Source of the DNA: CAYRSS01 sp964426945
Lineage (GTDB): Bacteria > Planctomycetota > Phycisphaerae > UBA1845
DNA length: 39,919 nucleotides
Assembly (NCBI GenBank): GCA_964426945.1
Contig: CAYRSS010000039.1
Coordinates: forward strand, 1 to 39,919
Reading direction: 5' to 3'
Part shown: in pieces, positions 1-8,088 of the stretch
Layout: every line of letters starts with the position of its first letter
How positions within the stretch are numbered: position 1 is the stretch's first letter
Position numbers and translations under genes: made by a program
Notes under the pieces: model-generated
What the model was told of the DNA's origin: nothing
The model's database searches: none
Seen by the model: the letters and a program-made list of their open reading frames with translations, nothing else

Positions 1-286
1 CGACGACGACCGCGGCGGCGGCGTGATCCTGCGTGCTGAAGATGTTGCACGAGCACCAGCGGATTTCGGCGCCGAGCGCCTGCAGCGACTCGATCAGCAC
101 GGCCGTCTGAATGGTCATGTGCAGCGAGCCGGTGATGCGCGCCCCGGCGAGGGGCTTGCTCGCGCCGTATTCCTTGCGGACCGCCATGAGGCCGGGCATC
201 TCGTGCTCGGCCAGGATGATTTCGCGGCGGCCGAAATCGGCCTGCTTGATGTCGGCAACCTTGTAGTCGAGAACGGCGGTGGTCAT
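1..286 (-). CDS. ahcY: S-adenosylhomocysteinase, N-terminal part (runs off the window)
   Basis: Adenosylhomocysteinase splits S-adenosylhomocysteine into adenosine and homocysteine in the cytoplasm and so keeps methyltransferases from product inhibition. Only the first 95 residues are present; the gene continues beyond base 1. Family motifs are clear: DIKQADFGRREI (residues 12-23), MPGLMAVRKEYG (30-41), ITGSLHMTIQTAVLIE (51-66, substrate domain) and CNIFSTQDHAAAA (80-92). The ATG is preceded by a good AGGAG site with 6 bases of spacing. It lies 95 bases downstream of the ArsR-methyltransferase regulator on the same strand, so the two are probably co-transcribed. Identification is secure; the rest of the protein cannot be checked here. 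Confidence 0.95.
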   Translation of the reverse strand, partial: MTTAVLDYKVADIKQADFGRREIILAEHEMPGLMAVRKEYGASKPLAGARITGSLHMTIQTAVLIESLQALGAEIRWCSCNIFSTQDHAAAAVVV

Positions 287-301
287 GGAGGGCTCCTGTG
301 A

Positions 302-336
302 AAGCTGTCAGCTGTCAGCTATCGGCTGTCAGCCAG
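302..336. repeat. heptamer tandem repeat, unit GCTGACA/GCCGATA
   Basis: Read on the minus strand this is a run of seven-base units: GCTGACA, GCCGATA, GCTGACA, GCTGACA. The same unit family occurs at 17621-17651. It lies between the ArsR-type regulator and ahcY, inside the presumed transcript. A second heptad-like pattern (GTTGCAG, GTTTCAA, GTTGCAG on the minus strand) lies just upstream at about 361-383. No function can be read from it. Confidence 0.6.
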
Positions 337-381
337 AGGTACGGCACATCGCGCATTCTTCCTGCAACTTGAAACCTGCAA

Positions 382-1320
382 CTATTTCATCCCCGTGATC
401 ACAAACAGCCCGGGCGAATCATCGGGGTGATCGGCCGGGTTCAGGTCGCGGGCGGTGACTTCTCGGGCGCCGGCGGCGCGGACGCGCCCGGCCAGCTCCT
501 CGCGGTCGAATCCCCACCAGCGGTCCTGCATCCGCTCGCGAAACGCCTCGTCGCCGTGGGTGTGCTGCTCGACGATGAGCAACCGCCCACCGGGTGCGAC
601 GACGCGGCAGAGCTCGCGCAGCGCCTCGTCGGGCGACGGCACGTGGTGCAGCACCAGCATGGCGATGGCCAGATCCGCCGATGCATCCGCCAGCGGCAGT
701 GCCGCCAGGTCGCCCGGGACCAGCTCCACGCCGTCGAGCCGCTCCGCCTCGCAGCGATGACGCGCGGCCTCGAGCATGCGCGGCACCGGCTCGACGCCGA
801 TGACGCGGTCAAAGTGCCGCGCGAGCACCGGCAGCAGGTAGCCCGTGCCCGCGCCGATATCCGCGACCGTCCACTCGGGAGGCAGCAGCGCGACGAGCGC
901 CTCGAGGTGAAAGGTCATCCCGAAGTGCTGCTCGCGCAAATCGTCCCACTGTCGCCCGACCGCGTCGAAGAACCGGTCGCTCATCTCGCGGCGACGACGC
1001 AGCACCGCGGCCAGCCGGTTGGCCACGCCGCGGGGCAGCGCCTGCGTTGCGGACCAGTCGACCAGCCGGGCGGCGAGGTCCGAGCCGTTGGCCTCGGTCC
1101 GCAGCGAGCACAGCGCGGTTGTCCCCTGGCGGCGGTCGCGGATCAGCCCCGCCTCGCGAAGCACCTTCAGGTGTCGCGAGACCGTGGACTGCGGCTGGCC
1201 GAGGACTTCGACCAACTCAGAGACGCTCAACTCCTGCCCATGGAGCACGCGGAGCATGCGCTGCCGCGTCTCGTCGGCCATGGCCCTGAACACGGTTTCG
1301 GCAGCGGTGGTGGTGGCCAT
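382..1320 (-). CDS. ArsR-family regulator fused to a SAM-dependent methyltransferase domain (SahR-like)
   Basis: 312 residues. The N-terminus (about 8-75) is an ArsR/SmtB winged helix with the recognition helix around STVSRHLKVLREAGLI; no metal-binding Cys pair is seen. Residues 140-290 form a class I methyltransferase fold with motif I VADIGAGTGYL (152-162) and an acidic residue ending beta-2 (E177). ArsR-methyltransferase fusions of this design include SahR, described in Proteobacteria as a regulator of methionine and SAM-cycle genes that senses S-adenosylhomocysteine. The next gene on the strand is ahcY, which removes that compound, and the promoter carries an inverted repeat on its -10 box. 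I infer a repressor of its own operon whose methyltransferase domain serves as the SAH sensor. Catalytic methylation cannot be excluded. Confidence 0.85.
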   Translation of the reverse strand: MATTTAAETVFRAMADETRQRMLRVLHGQELSVSELVEVLGQPQSTVSRHLKVLREAGLIRDRRQGTTALCSLRTEANGSDLAARLVDWSATQALPRGVANRLAAVLRRRREMSDRFFDAVGRQWDDLREQHFGMTFHLEALVALLPPEWTVADIGAGTGYLLPVLARHFDRVIGVEPVPRMLEAARHRCEAERLDGVELVPGDLAALPLADASADLAIAMLVLHHVPSPDEALRELCRVVAPGGRLLIVEQHTHGDEAFRERMQDRWWGFDREELAGRVRAAGAREVTARDLNPADHPDDSPGLFVITGMK

Positions 1321-1354
1321 GGGTTTTCGCCGGCTCCGACCCGTCGGGCGGACA

Positions 1355-1398
1355 ATATCCGTTCAGCCGGATGATAGGATATATCGACCGACCGTCAA
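1355..1398 (-). promoter_or_regulatory. sigma-70-type promoter with overlapping operator-like inverted repeat
   Basis: On the minus strand TTGACG (1398-1393), a 16-base spacer and TATCAT (1376-1371) form a good promoter about 50 bases before the regulator ATG. An inverted repeat ATCCG-6-CGGAT (1357-1372) begins within the -10 box and covers the expected start site. A wider pair, ATATCC (1355-1360) and GGATAT (1377-1382), encloses it. This placement suits a repressor. That the ArsR-type protein binds here is inference. Confidence 0.6.
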
Positions 1399-1672
1399 GC
1401 ACCCTGCGGAGAAAAATCCGCCCGGCGGTCGCCGGGGGGCGGTGCGTGTACGGCTCGGCCGCATCGGGAATTTTCCTGCCAGGCGCGACCGCGCCGCGGC
1501 GGAGGTGTATGCCATGAGGGGGCGCTGTGCGGCGGCCGGCGGCCGGGGGAGAGTTCTCTTGCCGACGTGCGCGTCAGGACGATGATTATCGGGAGCCGTC
1601 GACCCACCCGGAGTTCGCTGAAAGAGGGGTCAGGTACCGCCTGAGTCGCCCTTCACGGACAAGGGATGCGGG
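1399..1672. other. intergenic region before the sigma factor gene
   Basis: The full gap between the divergent regulator and sigma factor genes is 352 bases. Its left end holds the regulator promoter. In the remaining 274 bases I see no gene, no tRNA and no strong hairpin. A weak TTGCCG / GATTAT pair lies near 1559-1590 on the plus strand but its 19-base spacing is poor, so the sigma factor promoter is not settled. Confidence 0.4.
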
Positions 1673-2425
1673 TTGACGACGGAGCCAGACCACCTTTTCA
1701 ACGGACCGCTAGCTCTTACACAGGCCGCGAATCGCGGAACCTCCAGCGTGACCAGGCGTCCAAATACGGCAGAACGACCCGGCGCACCGGCCTCGGCGAA
1801 GGCGGTGTCCTTCGAAGACGCTGAGATCGTCGCGCAGGTTCGCTCGGGGCAGACGGCCGGCTTTGCGAAGCTGGTGGTCAAGTATCAGGACCGCATCTTC
1901 AACACCTGCTGGCGGATCTGCGGTCACGCGGAAGAGGCGCGCGACCTGACCCAGGACGCGTTCGTCAAGGCGCTGGAGGGCATCCACAGCTTCCGGGAGG
2001 AGAGCGGGTTCTACACGTGGTTGTTCCGCGTCGCGGTGAATCTGTCGCTCTCGTATCGGCGCAAGGCACGGACGCGGCGCGCGGTGTCGCTCTCGACCGG
2101 AGACGGTGCGGAGGGCACACAGGCGGAGGCGCTCAGCCGCCGGGTGCAGGACATGCGGACAGCCGCGCCGGATGCCGCCGCGGCTCGGGCCGAGCTGTCG
2201 GCTCGGCTGGTCGAAGCGCTGTCGGCGCTGGATGACGATCATCGCACGGTCATCATCCTCCGCGACATGGAGGGGTTCGACTACGCGACGATCGGCGAGA
2301 TCTTGGACGTCGCCCCGGGCACCGTGAAGTCGCGGCTGCATCGGGCGAGAGCGGAACTGCGAACGGCGATGAAGCCGTATCTGGGAGATGGCCGGCCGTC
2401 CGGACGTGGCGGCGGGGAAGAGTAG
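1673..2425 (+). CDS. ECF (sigma-E type) RNA polymerase sigma factor
   Basis: About 250 residues. Sigma region 2 lies at 63-130, with the DLTQDAFVKAL motif (91-101) and the tryptophan-containing FYTWLFRVAVNL stretch. Region 4 lies at 178-230, with a helix-turn-helix around DYATIGEILDVAPGTVKSRL. It would direct polymerase to a small regulon. The start is uncertain: TTG at 1673 gives the longest protein, while GTG at 1748 or 1802 would remove a poorly structured N-terminal tail of 25-43 residues and leave a more typical length. The stop is followed after two bases by the anti-sigma-like gene, the usual pairing for a membrane-signalled ECF system. Confidence 0.9.
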   Translation: MTTEPDHLFNGPLALTQAANRGTSSVTRRPNTAERPGAPASAKAVSFEDAEIVAQVRSGQTAGFAKLVVKYQDRIFNTCWRICGHAEEARDLTQDAFVKALEGIHSFREESGFYTWLFRVAVNLSLSYRRKARTRRAVSLSTGDGAEGTQAEALSRRVQDMRTAAPDAAAARAELSARLVEALSALDDDHRTVIILRDMEGFDYATIGEILDVAPGTVKSRLHRARAELRTAMKPYLGDGRPSGRGGGEE

Positions 2426-2427
2426 TC

Positions 2428-4536
2428 ATGGCCTCGATGGACCGTGAACAACTCGGCGAATGGCTTTCGGCCTACCTTGACGGTGAGCTGTCGGCGGAGG
2501 AGTCCGCTCGCGTGGCGACGCTGCTGCGCGATGATCCGGAGGCCCGGCAGTTCCTGGCGGAACTGCGGGAACTGTCCGCCCTGGTGGAGACCCTGCCGCG
2601 TCGGACGGCGCCGGAATCGATCCTCGAAGACGTGCAGCGCCATCTGGAGCGCGACGAGCTGATCGGGGAGACGCCGCCCGAAGCGCCGGCCGCGGAAGGG
2701 TGGGGGCTGCGCTACCTGGCGACGGCGGCGGCCATTGCGTTGATGTTCATCGGCGGCGCGTGGCTTTACACCTCCCTCCTGCGGCCGGGGATCGCCGGAG
2801 ATACGGTGGTGATGGACCCCGCCGGCGTCGGCGGTCGCCCGGGGGCACCTGATCCGGGGGCCGGCTCCGCGCTGATGAAGGATACCGGTCTGGCGCAGCG
2901 GCCGTCGGGCGAAGAAGCCATGCCAGCGGCGAAGCGCGGCATGGACGCGCCGACCGCGACGTCGACAGCGACGCCTCCGCCTGCGGCGGTTGCGGCGCCG
3001 CGGAAGAGCACGCCGACAGATGGATCGTCGCCATCCCGCGGTGCGAAGGCGACCGAGGCCGATCTCAAGAAGGAAGCGATGGCCCGCGGCGGAAGCGCCG
3101 GTGGCGGCGTACTGCATGAGGCAAAGGAGTTCGGCGCCGCTCAGGCCGGCGGCGGCGAGGCGCGAGACATGGTGGCCGACGGCAGCGCGACGACAACCGA
3201 CGCGACGCCCGTAATGGGGCGGCTTCATTCGATGGGCTACCTGGGCTTCGACGACGAGGACACGGCCGAGCGCAAGTATCAGCAGGCGGTGGTCGCCCGG
3301 GCTCCGCTGGAGCAGAAGCTCTTCGCCGTTCTGCCGGCGACAGAGTTGCTTGGGCATGACTTTCACGTCGAGAGCAACCAGCTCGAACTCAAACTGGCTG
3401 AGCCCGCTCAGGTCGACGAGCTCTCGCGCCGGATCGAGACTTTTCTCGCCGATCGCGACGTGGTGAACCTGGCGGATGACCCTGCGGCTCCGGCCGAACG
3501 CCTGGCGGGACAGGCGTTCTATTTCGAGGGTTCGGTCGGTCGAAATTACTCGGAGGCGGGCGAGCGGCAGGTGATCGTCCGACTTCCGGCGGAGGAAGTT
3601 CCGGAACTCGTGGACGAACTGACGCACCAGGCGCCGACGGACGACGCGGCGCGGATGCAGGTCGGACCGATCTCGGCGCGCGGCCGGCTCGGCATGACGG
3701 CGCTCGCTCGGCAGGTGGCTGGGGAGGACGTCGTCGACGCCTTTGCCAACGCCCAGGCGGAGACGAGGGTTGCCGTCGACAAACTTGCTGCGGCGGAACT
3801 GCGCGACGACGACGAGCCTGTTGCGCCGCTCGGCGAGGGCATCGCCACCGAGGCGGAGCAGATCGAGGCCCTGGTCGACATGTTGGGGCTGGGAAAGTCG
3901 AAGCCCGCCACGACCAAGGAGGAGGCCGCCGCAGCGGAAAATCAACGGACCGAGAAGGTCGCCGCGGCCGGCGCGACTGCTTCCGCGCCGGGCGAGGAGC
4001 ATCGCCCCGTTGAAGCGGCGCCGGGCTCGGAAGCCGATGAAGGCTCGAAGCAGGTGCCCCCGACGGGCGGCCTCGCGGCGCGGCGCCTGGCGACGCTGGA
4101 GCGCGCCGCGCGGGGAACCCGTCAGGGCGACGAGAACGAGGGTGACGCCACCACCAAAGCGGCCGACGCCGAGACCGTCACGCGCCGACGCGATGTCATG
4201 GCGGAGCCCGACGCGCCGGAACGGGAGTTGGCGCGCTCCCCCGGATCGCCCACGACGTCCGGCACCGCTGCCTGGGCCACGGAGTTGGACGCGCAAAGCC
4301 AGACGGGCATGCCGTTCGGGGTACGGGTTGAACCCGCCCCGCCGCAGCGCGAGCGCACCAGATCGACCGTCGAACCTGATTCGCGCGGGCTCGTCACGCT
4401 CGTGATTCGCCTGCTCGATACGTCGCGTGCGGATGGGCGGACGCCGCCCCCTGCGACCGCACCGGCGAGCGAGTCCCCCTCACCGGAGCCTGGTTCGCCA
4501 CAGGGCGCAACCGACGCGCCACCGGAGAGCCGCTAG
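2428..4536 (+). CDS. membrane anti-sigma-factor-like protein with a large exported domain
   Basis: 702 residues. Residues 1-80 are an acidic helical segment resembling the cytoplasmic domain of anti-sigma factors (LSAYLDGELSAEESARVATL). The first 90 residues contain no cysteine, so the zinc-binding HxxxCxxC motif of the ZAS class is absent. One membrane span lies at about 94-118. The rest, nearly 600 residues, would be outside the inner membrane: Ala/Glu/Thr-rich low-complexity linkers around a more ordered block at about 265-430. RseA-class proteins are usually 200-250 residues, so this is unusually long. Position directly after the sigma gene is the main argument for an anti-sigma role; the exported part matches nothing I recognise. 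Confidence 0.7.
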   Translation: MASMDREQLGEWLSAYLDGELSAEESARVATLLRDDPEARQFLAELRELSALVETLPRRTAPESILEDVQRHLERDELIGETPPEAPAAEGWGLRYLATAAAIALMFIGGAWLYTSLLRPGIAGDTVVMDPAGVGGRPGAPDPGAGSALMKDTGLAQRPSGEEAMPAAKRGMDAPTATSTATPPPAAVAAPRKSTPTDGSSPSRGAKATEADLKKEAMARGGSAGGGVLHEAKEFGAAQAGGGEARDMVADGSATTTDATPVMGRLHSMGYLGFDDEDTAERKYQQAVVARAPLEQKLFAVLPATELLGHDFHVESNQLELKLAEPAQVDELSRRIETFLADRDVVNLADDPAAPAERLAGQAFYFEGSVGRNYSEAGERQVIVRLPAEEVPELVDELTHQAPTDDAARMQVGPISARGRLGMTALARQVAGEDVVDAFANAQAETRVAVDKLAAAELRDDDEPVAPLGEGIATEAEQIEALVDMLGLGKSKPATTKEEAAAAENQRTEKVAAAGATASAPGEEHRPVEAAPGSEADEGSKQVPPTGGLAARRLATLERAARGTRQGDENEGDATTKAADAETVTRRRDVMAEPDAPERELARSPGSPTTSGTAAWATELDAQSQTGMPFGVRVEPAPPQRERTRSTVEPDSRGLVTLVIRLLDTSRADGRTPPPATAPASESPSPEPGSPQGATDAPPESR

Positions 4537-6366
4537 GTGCGCCTGCCCGCGTGCCGATGGCTTGCCCATCCGCGGATGGGCCGCAGGCTGGCGCTGCTGG
4601 CCATGCTGCTCGGAGCGCCCGGGCTGACGCTCGGCCTCCAGAGCGACGACTACGTTCACCGCGCGGCACTGCTTGGCCTGCCGGACGATCCTTCCTTCCG
4701 CCGCCCCTTCCACGACCTGTTCGCGTTTGTTCATGGCGGACCGGAGACCGTGCGCGCGATGCGCGACGCGGGCCACCTGCCGTGGTGGACGTCGGACGAT
4801 TTGAACGCGGCGCTGTGGCGTCCGGTCACCGGGCTGACGCACTGGATCGACTACCAGCTCTTTCCCGACGTGCCGTGGCTCATGCACCTGCACTCGCTGG
4901 CGTGGTTCGGGCTGCTGGCCTGCGCGGTGACGGCGTGCTATCGGCGGCTGCTCCCCGGCGCCGCGTGGACCGCCGGACTGGCGGCGCTGCTCTACGTCAT
5001 TGACGATGCCCGCGGCGTGCCGGTGGTCTGGCTGGCGAACCGCAACGCGCTGGTGGGCATGGGGATCGGTCTCGCCGCGCTGCTCGCGTATGTTCGCTGG
5101 CGGCAGGGCGAGTTTCGTCACGGCGCGTGGATGGCGCCGTTGTTGCTCCTGCTGGCGGTGCTGGGCAACGAGGGCGCGGTGTCCATCGGCGGGTACATGC
5201 TCGCTTTTGCGCTGTTTCTGGATCGCGGCCCGCTGGGCCGACGGCTGGCGGCGCTGGGCCCTTGTGTGGCGGTCGGCATCGCGTGGCTCGTGGCGTATCG
5301 ACTGCAGGGTTACGGCACCCACGGTTCCGCGCTCTACCTCGACCCGGTCGGCGAGCCGCTCCGCTTCCTGCGCGAGGCGCCGGGCCGGATCGCGCTGCTG
5401 ATCTGGGGACAGTACGCGCTCCCGGCGGCAGACCTGGCGGCCATCCTGTCTCCGCCCTACGCGGGCTGGTTCCGCAAGGCGGCGGCGGTGTTTGTCGTTG
5501 TCCCGGTGGTGCTGTTCGCGCCGCTCATCCGGCGCGATCCGGCCGCGCGGTTCTTCGCGCTGGGAGGCCTGCTGGCGCTGGTGCCGGTGAGCGCGATGGT
5601 GCCGTCCGACCGGCTGCTGACCTACGCGGGCTTCGGCGGCATGGGATTGCTGGCGATGTTCCTGGCTTCGCTGCGCCGCGAGGCCGGAGCCGCGCCGGCC
5701 CCCCGGCCGCGGCGGTTGGTCGCTGCGGTGCTGGTCGTGGTGCACCTGTTGATCGCGCCGATCAACCTGCTGATGGCGGCCTCGACCTTCCGGCTGGTCG
5801 GTACGGTGCTTGAACAGGCGATGTCGTCGTTCCCGAGCGAAGCGTCGATCCGCGAGCAGACGGTGGTGATCGTGCTGTCGCCGTCGGGCTTTCTGTCGGT
5901 GCATGCGCCGCTTCACCACGCGCTGCATGGCTTGCCGGTTCCGCGGAGGGCGATCACGCTTTGCTCCACGCTGGGGGAGGCGACGGTCACGCGCCTGGAC
6001 GAGCGGACGATCGAGCTGCGACCGGCGGAGGGCTTCCTTGCGTTCTCGGCAGATCGTCCGCCGCCGCCCGGCGTGGCTCCGATCGACATCGCCAACGTAT
6101 TCGCCATGCTCGACCGCGTCTTCCGCGATGACCGCGATACGCTCGTCGCGGGCGAGTCTGTGAGACTGTCCGACGTGACGATCACTGTCGCCGAAGCAGA
6201 CGCCCACGGGCGGCCGGCCGCGGTGCGCTACCGCTTTGACGAGCCGCTGGAATCGCCTTCGCTGCGGTGGATTTCGTGGACGCCCGGGGGGTTCGTTCCG
6301 GCCGACCCGCCCCCGCCGGGAACGGCGCGCGTCTACGAGGCGCCGCGCATCGCCTCACCTTTCTGA
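4537..6366 (+). CDS. multi-spanning membrane protein, GT-C glycosyltransferase-like
   Basis: 609 residues, starting with GTG directly after the preceding stop; ATG at 4576 (residue 14) is an alternative. An N-terminal hydrophobic segment is followed by SDDY (36-39), the position where GT-C enzymes that use polyprenyl-phosphate sugars carry acidic catalytic residues in the first outer loop. Many further hydrophobic stretches follow up to about residue 430. The last 170 residues are soluble and probably outer-facing. The pattern resembles uncharacterised planctomycete membrane proteins related to mannosyltransferases. Abutment to the sigma/anti-sigma pair suggests expression with them. Enzymatic activity is inference. 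It is convergent with the CYTH gene, five bases away, with no hairpin in between. Confidence 0.6.
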   Translation: MRLPACRWLAHPRMGRRLALLAMLLGAPGLTLGLQSDDYVHRAALLGLPDDPSFRRPFHDLFAFVHGGPETVRAMRDAGHLPWWTSDDLNAALWRPVTGLTHWIDYQLFPDVPWLMHLHSLAWFGLLACAVTACYRRLLPGAAWTAGLAALLYVIDDARGVPVVWLANRNALVGMGIGLAALLAYVRWRQGEFRHGAWMAPLLLLLAVLGNEGAVSIGGYMLAFALFLDRGPLGRRLAALGPCVAVGIAWLVAYRLQGYGTHGSALYLDPVGEPLRFLREAPGRIALLIWGQYALPAADLAAILSPPYAGWFRKAAAVFVVVPVVLFAPLIRRDPAARFFALGGLLALVPVSAMVPSDRLLTYAGFGGMGLLAMFLASLRREAGAAPAPRPRRLVAAVLVVVHLLIAPINLLMAASTFRLVGTVLEQAMSSFPSEASIREQTVVIVLSPSGFLSVHAPLHHALHGLPVPRRAITLCSTLGEATVTRLDERTIELRPAEGFLAFSADRPPPPGVAPIDIANVFAMLDRVFRDDRDTLVAGESVRLSDVTITVAEADAHGRPAAVRYRFDEPLESPSLRWISWTPGGFVPADPPPPGTARVYEAPRIASPF

Positions 6367-6371
6367 GCTTT

Positions 6372-6938
6372 TCAGCCCTGGAGCGAGAGCGGATCGATGC
6401 CGCGCGTGTGGCACAGGTCGAGCAGGAGCGCGACGTAAGACCGGGGTTCGTGAGGGGCGTTGCTCAGATCCAGCGCCGCACGGACCGCCTCGATGGCTTC
6501 GTCGTCGGGCCCCTCGATCTCGACGTAAGGGCCCAGGTGCGGAGGCTCATCGAGTTCGACGCGACAGGTGCCCAGCAGCCAGCTTTCGCGGCGCTTGTCG
6601 TAGCGCAGCACGCTGTGAAAGCCGAGCAGTTCGAGCATCCGCAGGCAGGCGTGCGGGTCGTCGACGGGTTGTTCGAGTTCCTCGCGGTGTTTGAACGCCG
6701 CGGGGACCTGCGGTCCCTTGACGGTGAGGGTGGCCGGTGCGGGCAGGCCGCGATCGGTGTCGATCCAGCGGACGCGCAGCCCCACGCCCGCGGCGAGCAG
6801 CGAGCGGTCGGGCCGGTCGAGAATCACGTTGCACTCCAACCCCGCGCGCAGGAACCGGCCTCCCGCGCCGGCGAGGCGCTCGCGTACCGGATCGAGGCTG
6901 GGCACTTGGAGCTTGGCTTCCAGTTCCTGGGGCATCAC
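6372..6938 (-). CDS. CYTH domain protein (class IV adenylate cyclase / triphosphatase family)
   Basis: 188 residues. The CYTH hallmark ExExK is present at the N-terminus (ELEAK, residues 5-9), followed by alternating charged strands typical of a triphosphate tunnel: LRVRW near 54-58, TLTVKG, KHREELE, and YVEIEGPDDEAIE near 137-149. Members bind triphosphates with divalent metal and act as CyaB-type adenylate cyclases, thiamin triphosphatases or inorganic triphosphatases; sequence alone does not decide. The start is GTG at 6938 or the adjoining ATG at 6935. It is the last gene of a minus-strand run, 14 bases after the exported methyltransferase-like gene. Confidence 0.85.
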   Translation of the reverse strand: MMPQELEAKLQVPSLDPVRERLAGAGGRFLRAGLECNVILDRPDRSLLAAGVGLRVRWIDTDRGLPAPATLTVKGPQVPAAFKHREELEQPVDDPHACLRMLELLGFHSVLRYDKRRESWLLGTCRVELDEPPHLGPYVEIEGPDDEAIEAVRAALDLSNAPHEPRSYVALLLDLCHTRGIDPLSLQG

Positions 6939-6952
6939 CCGACTCCGCCGCG

Positions 6953-8044
6953 TCAGCGCGGCCTGCGCAGCAGGGTATACATCGCGAAGAGCTCCTTGGC
7001 GACTGCTTCGCGCGACTTGCCCTCGTCGAGGTCGAGCGCGAACCAGAAGTCGAGGATCGCGGATTGGTCGTCGTGGTCGAAACGGATCACCTCGAAGCCG
7101 ACCTTCTCGACGAGCGGACGGTCGAAGGGGCAGCGGCCGTCGGCGTGTGGCAGGTAGCGCTGATCGGGCGGGTTCTGCGCGGGGTAGAGGTTGTAGATCA
7201 TCATCAGTCCGCCCGGTCGCAGGGCCGCGTACGCCTTGCGGAGGAAGGTCTCGTCATCCACGCCCAGCTTCACCAGGAATCGCTCGTCCACCTCGCGCTC
7301 AGGGTGAATGTAGCCGCGCTTAAGCGTGTTCTTGGAGAGGATCAGGTCGTAGCCCTCGCCGACGGCCTCGGCGATCTCGGTTTCGGCGGGATAGCGGCCA
7401 TGCAGCAGACGGATACGGCCGCGCCGTCCGCCGACGCCCACGACCTCCCCCTGGTCGCCGGAAAGGCTGTAGAGCGCGCGGAGCACCGGCTCCACCTCGA
7501 CGCCGACAAAATCCGCGCCGAGCAGCGCGAGCAGCCGGGCGTGGCCGACGGTGCCGTAGCCGAAGTCGAGAATGCGCTTGCCCTCGAACGAGCCGAGGCC
7601 CGCCTGGGCGACGAGATCGAGTGGCCGGGCGTACATGAGCGGCGAGCCGTAGCCGGTGTAGTAGTAGAAGACGGGTTCATACTCGCGGCGGGTGAGCTCC
7701 GCGCGGCGCTCTTCGGAGAGCGCAGCGGCCTCCCGCTCGTTCCACGCCTCCTGCCGATCCTGAGATCGGAACACCACGCGCGCCGGCGCGGGGGACAGTT
7801 GCGCCGTCGCGGCAAGAAACGCCTGCGCAGCCTCGCTGGAGACGAGGGGCTTGAGGGCGTCGGCCTCCTTCTGAAGCTGCTCGACGACCTCGCAGGTCAC
7901 GGCGGGCTTCCGTGCGGCCTGCTTCGCCGGCGGGGTGTCGTCCTGGGCGAGCGCCGCGGTGGACACCGCGGTCATGAGCAGCACCAGCGCCGCAATCGGC
8001 GCGCGCCGGGCTGAGGGGCATGCGATCATCGGGGTTGCTCCCAT
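6953..8044 (-). CDS. exported SAM-dependent methyltransferase-fold protein
   Basis: 363 residues from ATG 8044 (or ATG 8029, residue 6). The N-terminus is a signal peptide: SARRAP, then a hydrophobic stretch, then STAALAQ with cleavage expected after A33. Residues 155-300 carry a class I methyltransferase core: motif I RILDFGYGTVGHARLL (157-172) and GVEVEP (181-186), with a later LRPGGLMMIYN strand. SAM is a cytoplasmic cofactor, so a secreted methyltransferase is unexpected; it may be a binding or structural derivative. It follows the ABC permease by 44 bases and precedes the CYTH gene by 14, so it belongs to the same operon. Substrate unknown. Confidence 0.75.
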   Translation of the reverse strand: MGATPMIACPSARRAPIAALVLLMTAVSTAALAQDDTPPAKQAARKPAVTCEVVEQLQKEADALKPLVSSEAAQAFLAATAQLSPAPARVVFRSQDRQEAWNEREAAALSEERRAELTRREYEPVFYYYTGYGSPLMYARPLDLVAQAGLGSFEGKRILDFGYGTVGHARLLALLGADFVGVEVEPVLRALYSLSGDQGEVVGVGGRRGRIRLLHGRYPAETEIAEAVGEGYDLILSKNTLKRGYIHPEREVDERFLVKLGVDDETFLRKAYAALRPGGLMMIYNLYPAQNPPDQRYLPHADGRCPFDRPLVEKVGFEVIRFDHDDQSAILDFWFALDLDEGKSREAVAKELFAMYTLLRRPR

Positions 8045-8088
8045 GCGCAAATCGTCCTGCCCGGGCGCGACGCGGAGCCGCCGCCGGG

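Noticed and set aside
287..381. Possible SAH or SAM riboswitch before ahcY
   Set aside because: No conserved riboswitch core is seen. The gap is filled by heptamer repeats, and a protein regulator encoded upstream offers a simpler control.
2281..4296. Long open frame on the minus strand opposite the anti-sigma-like gene
   Set aside because: Arg/Gly/His-rich translation without motifs. It mirrors the high third-position GC of the plus-strand gene, which has a clear context after the sigma factor.
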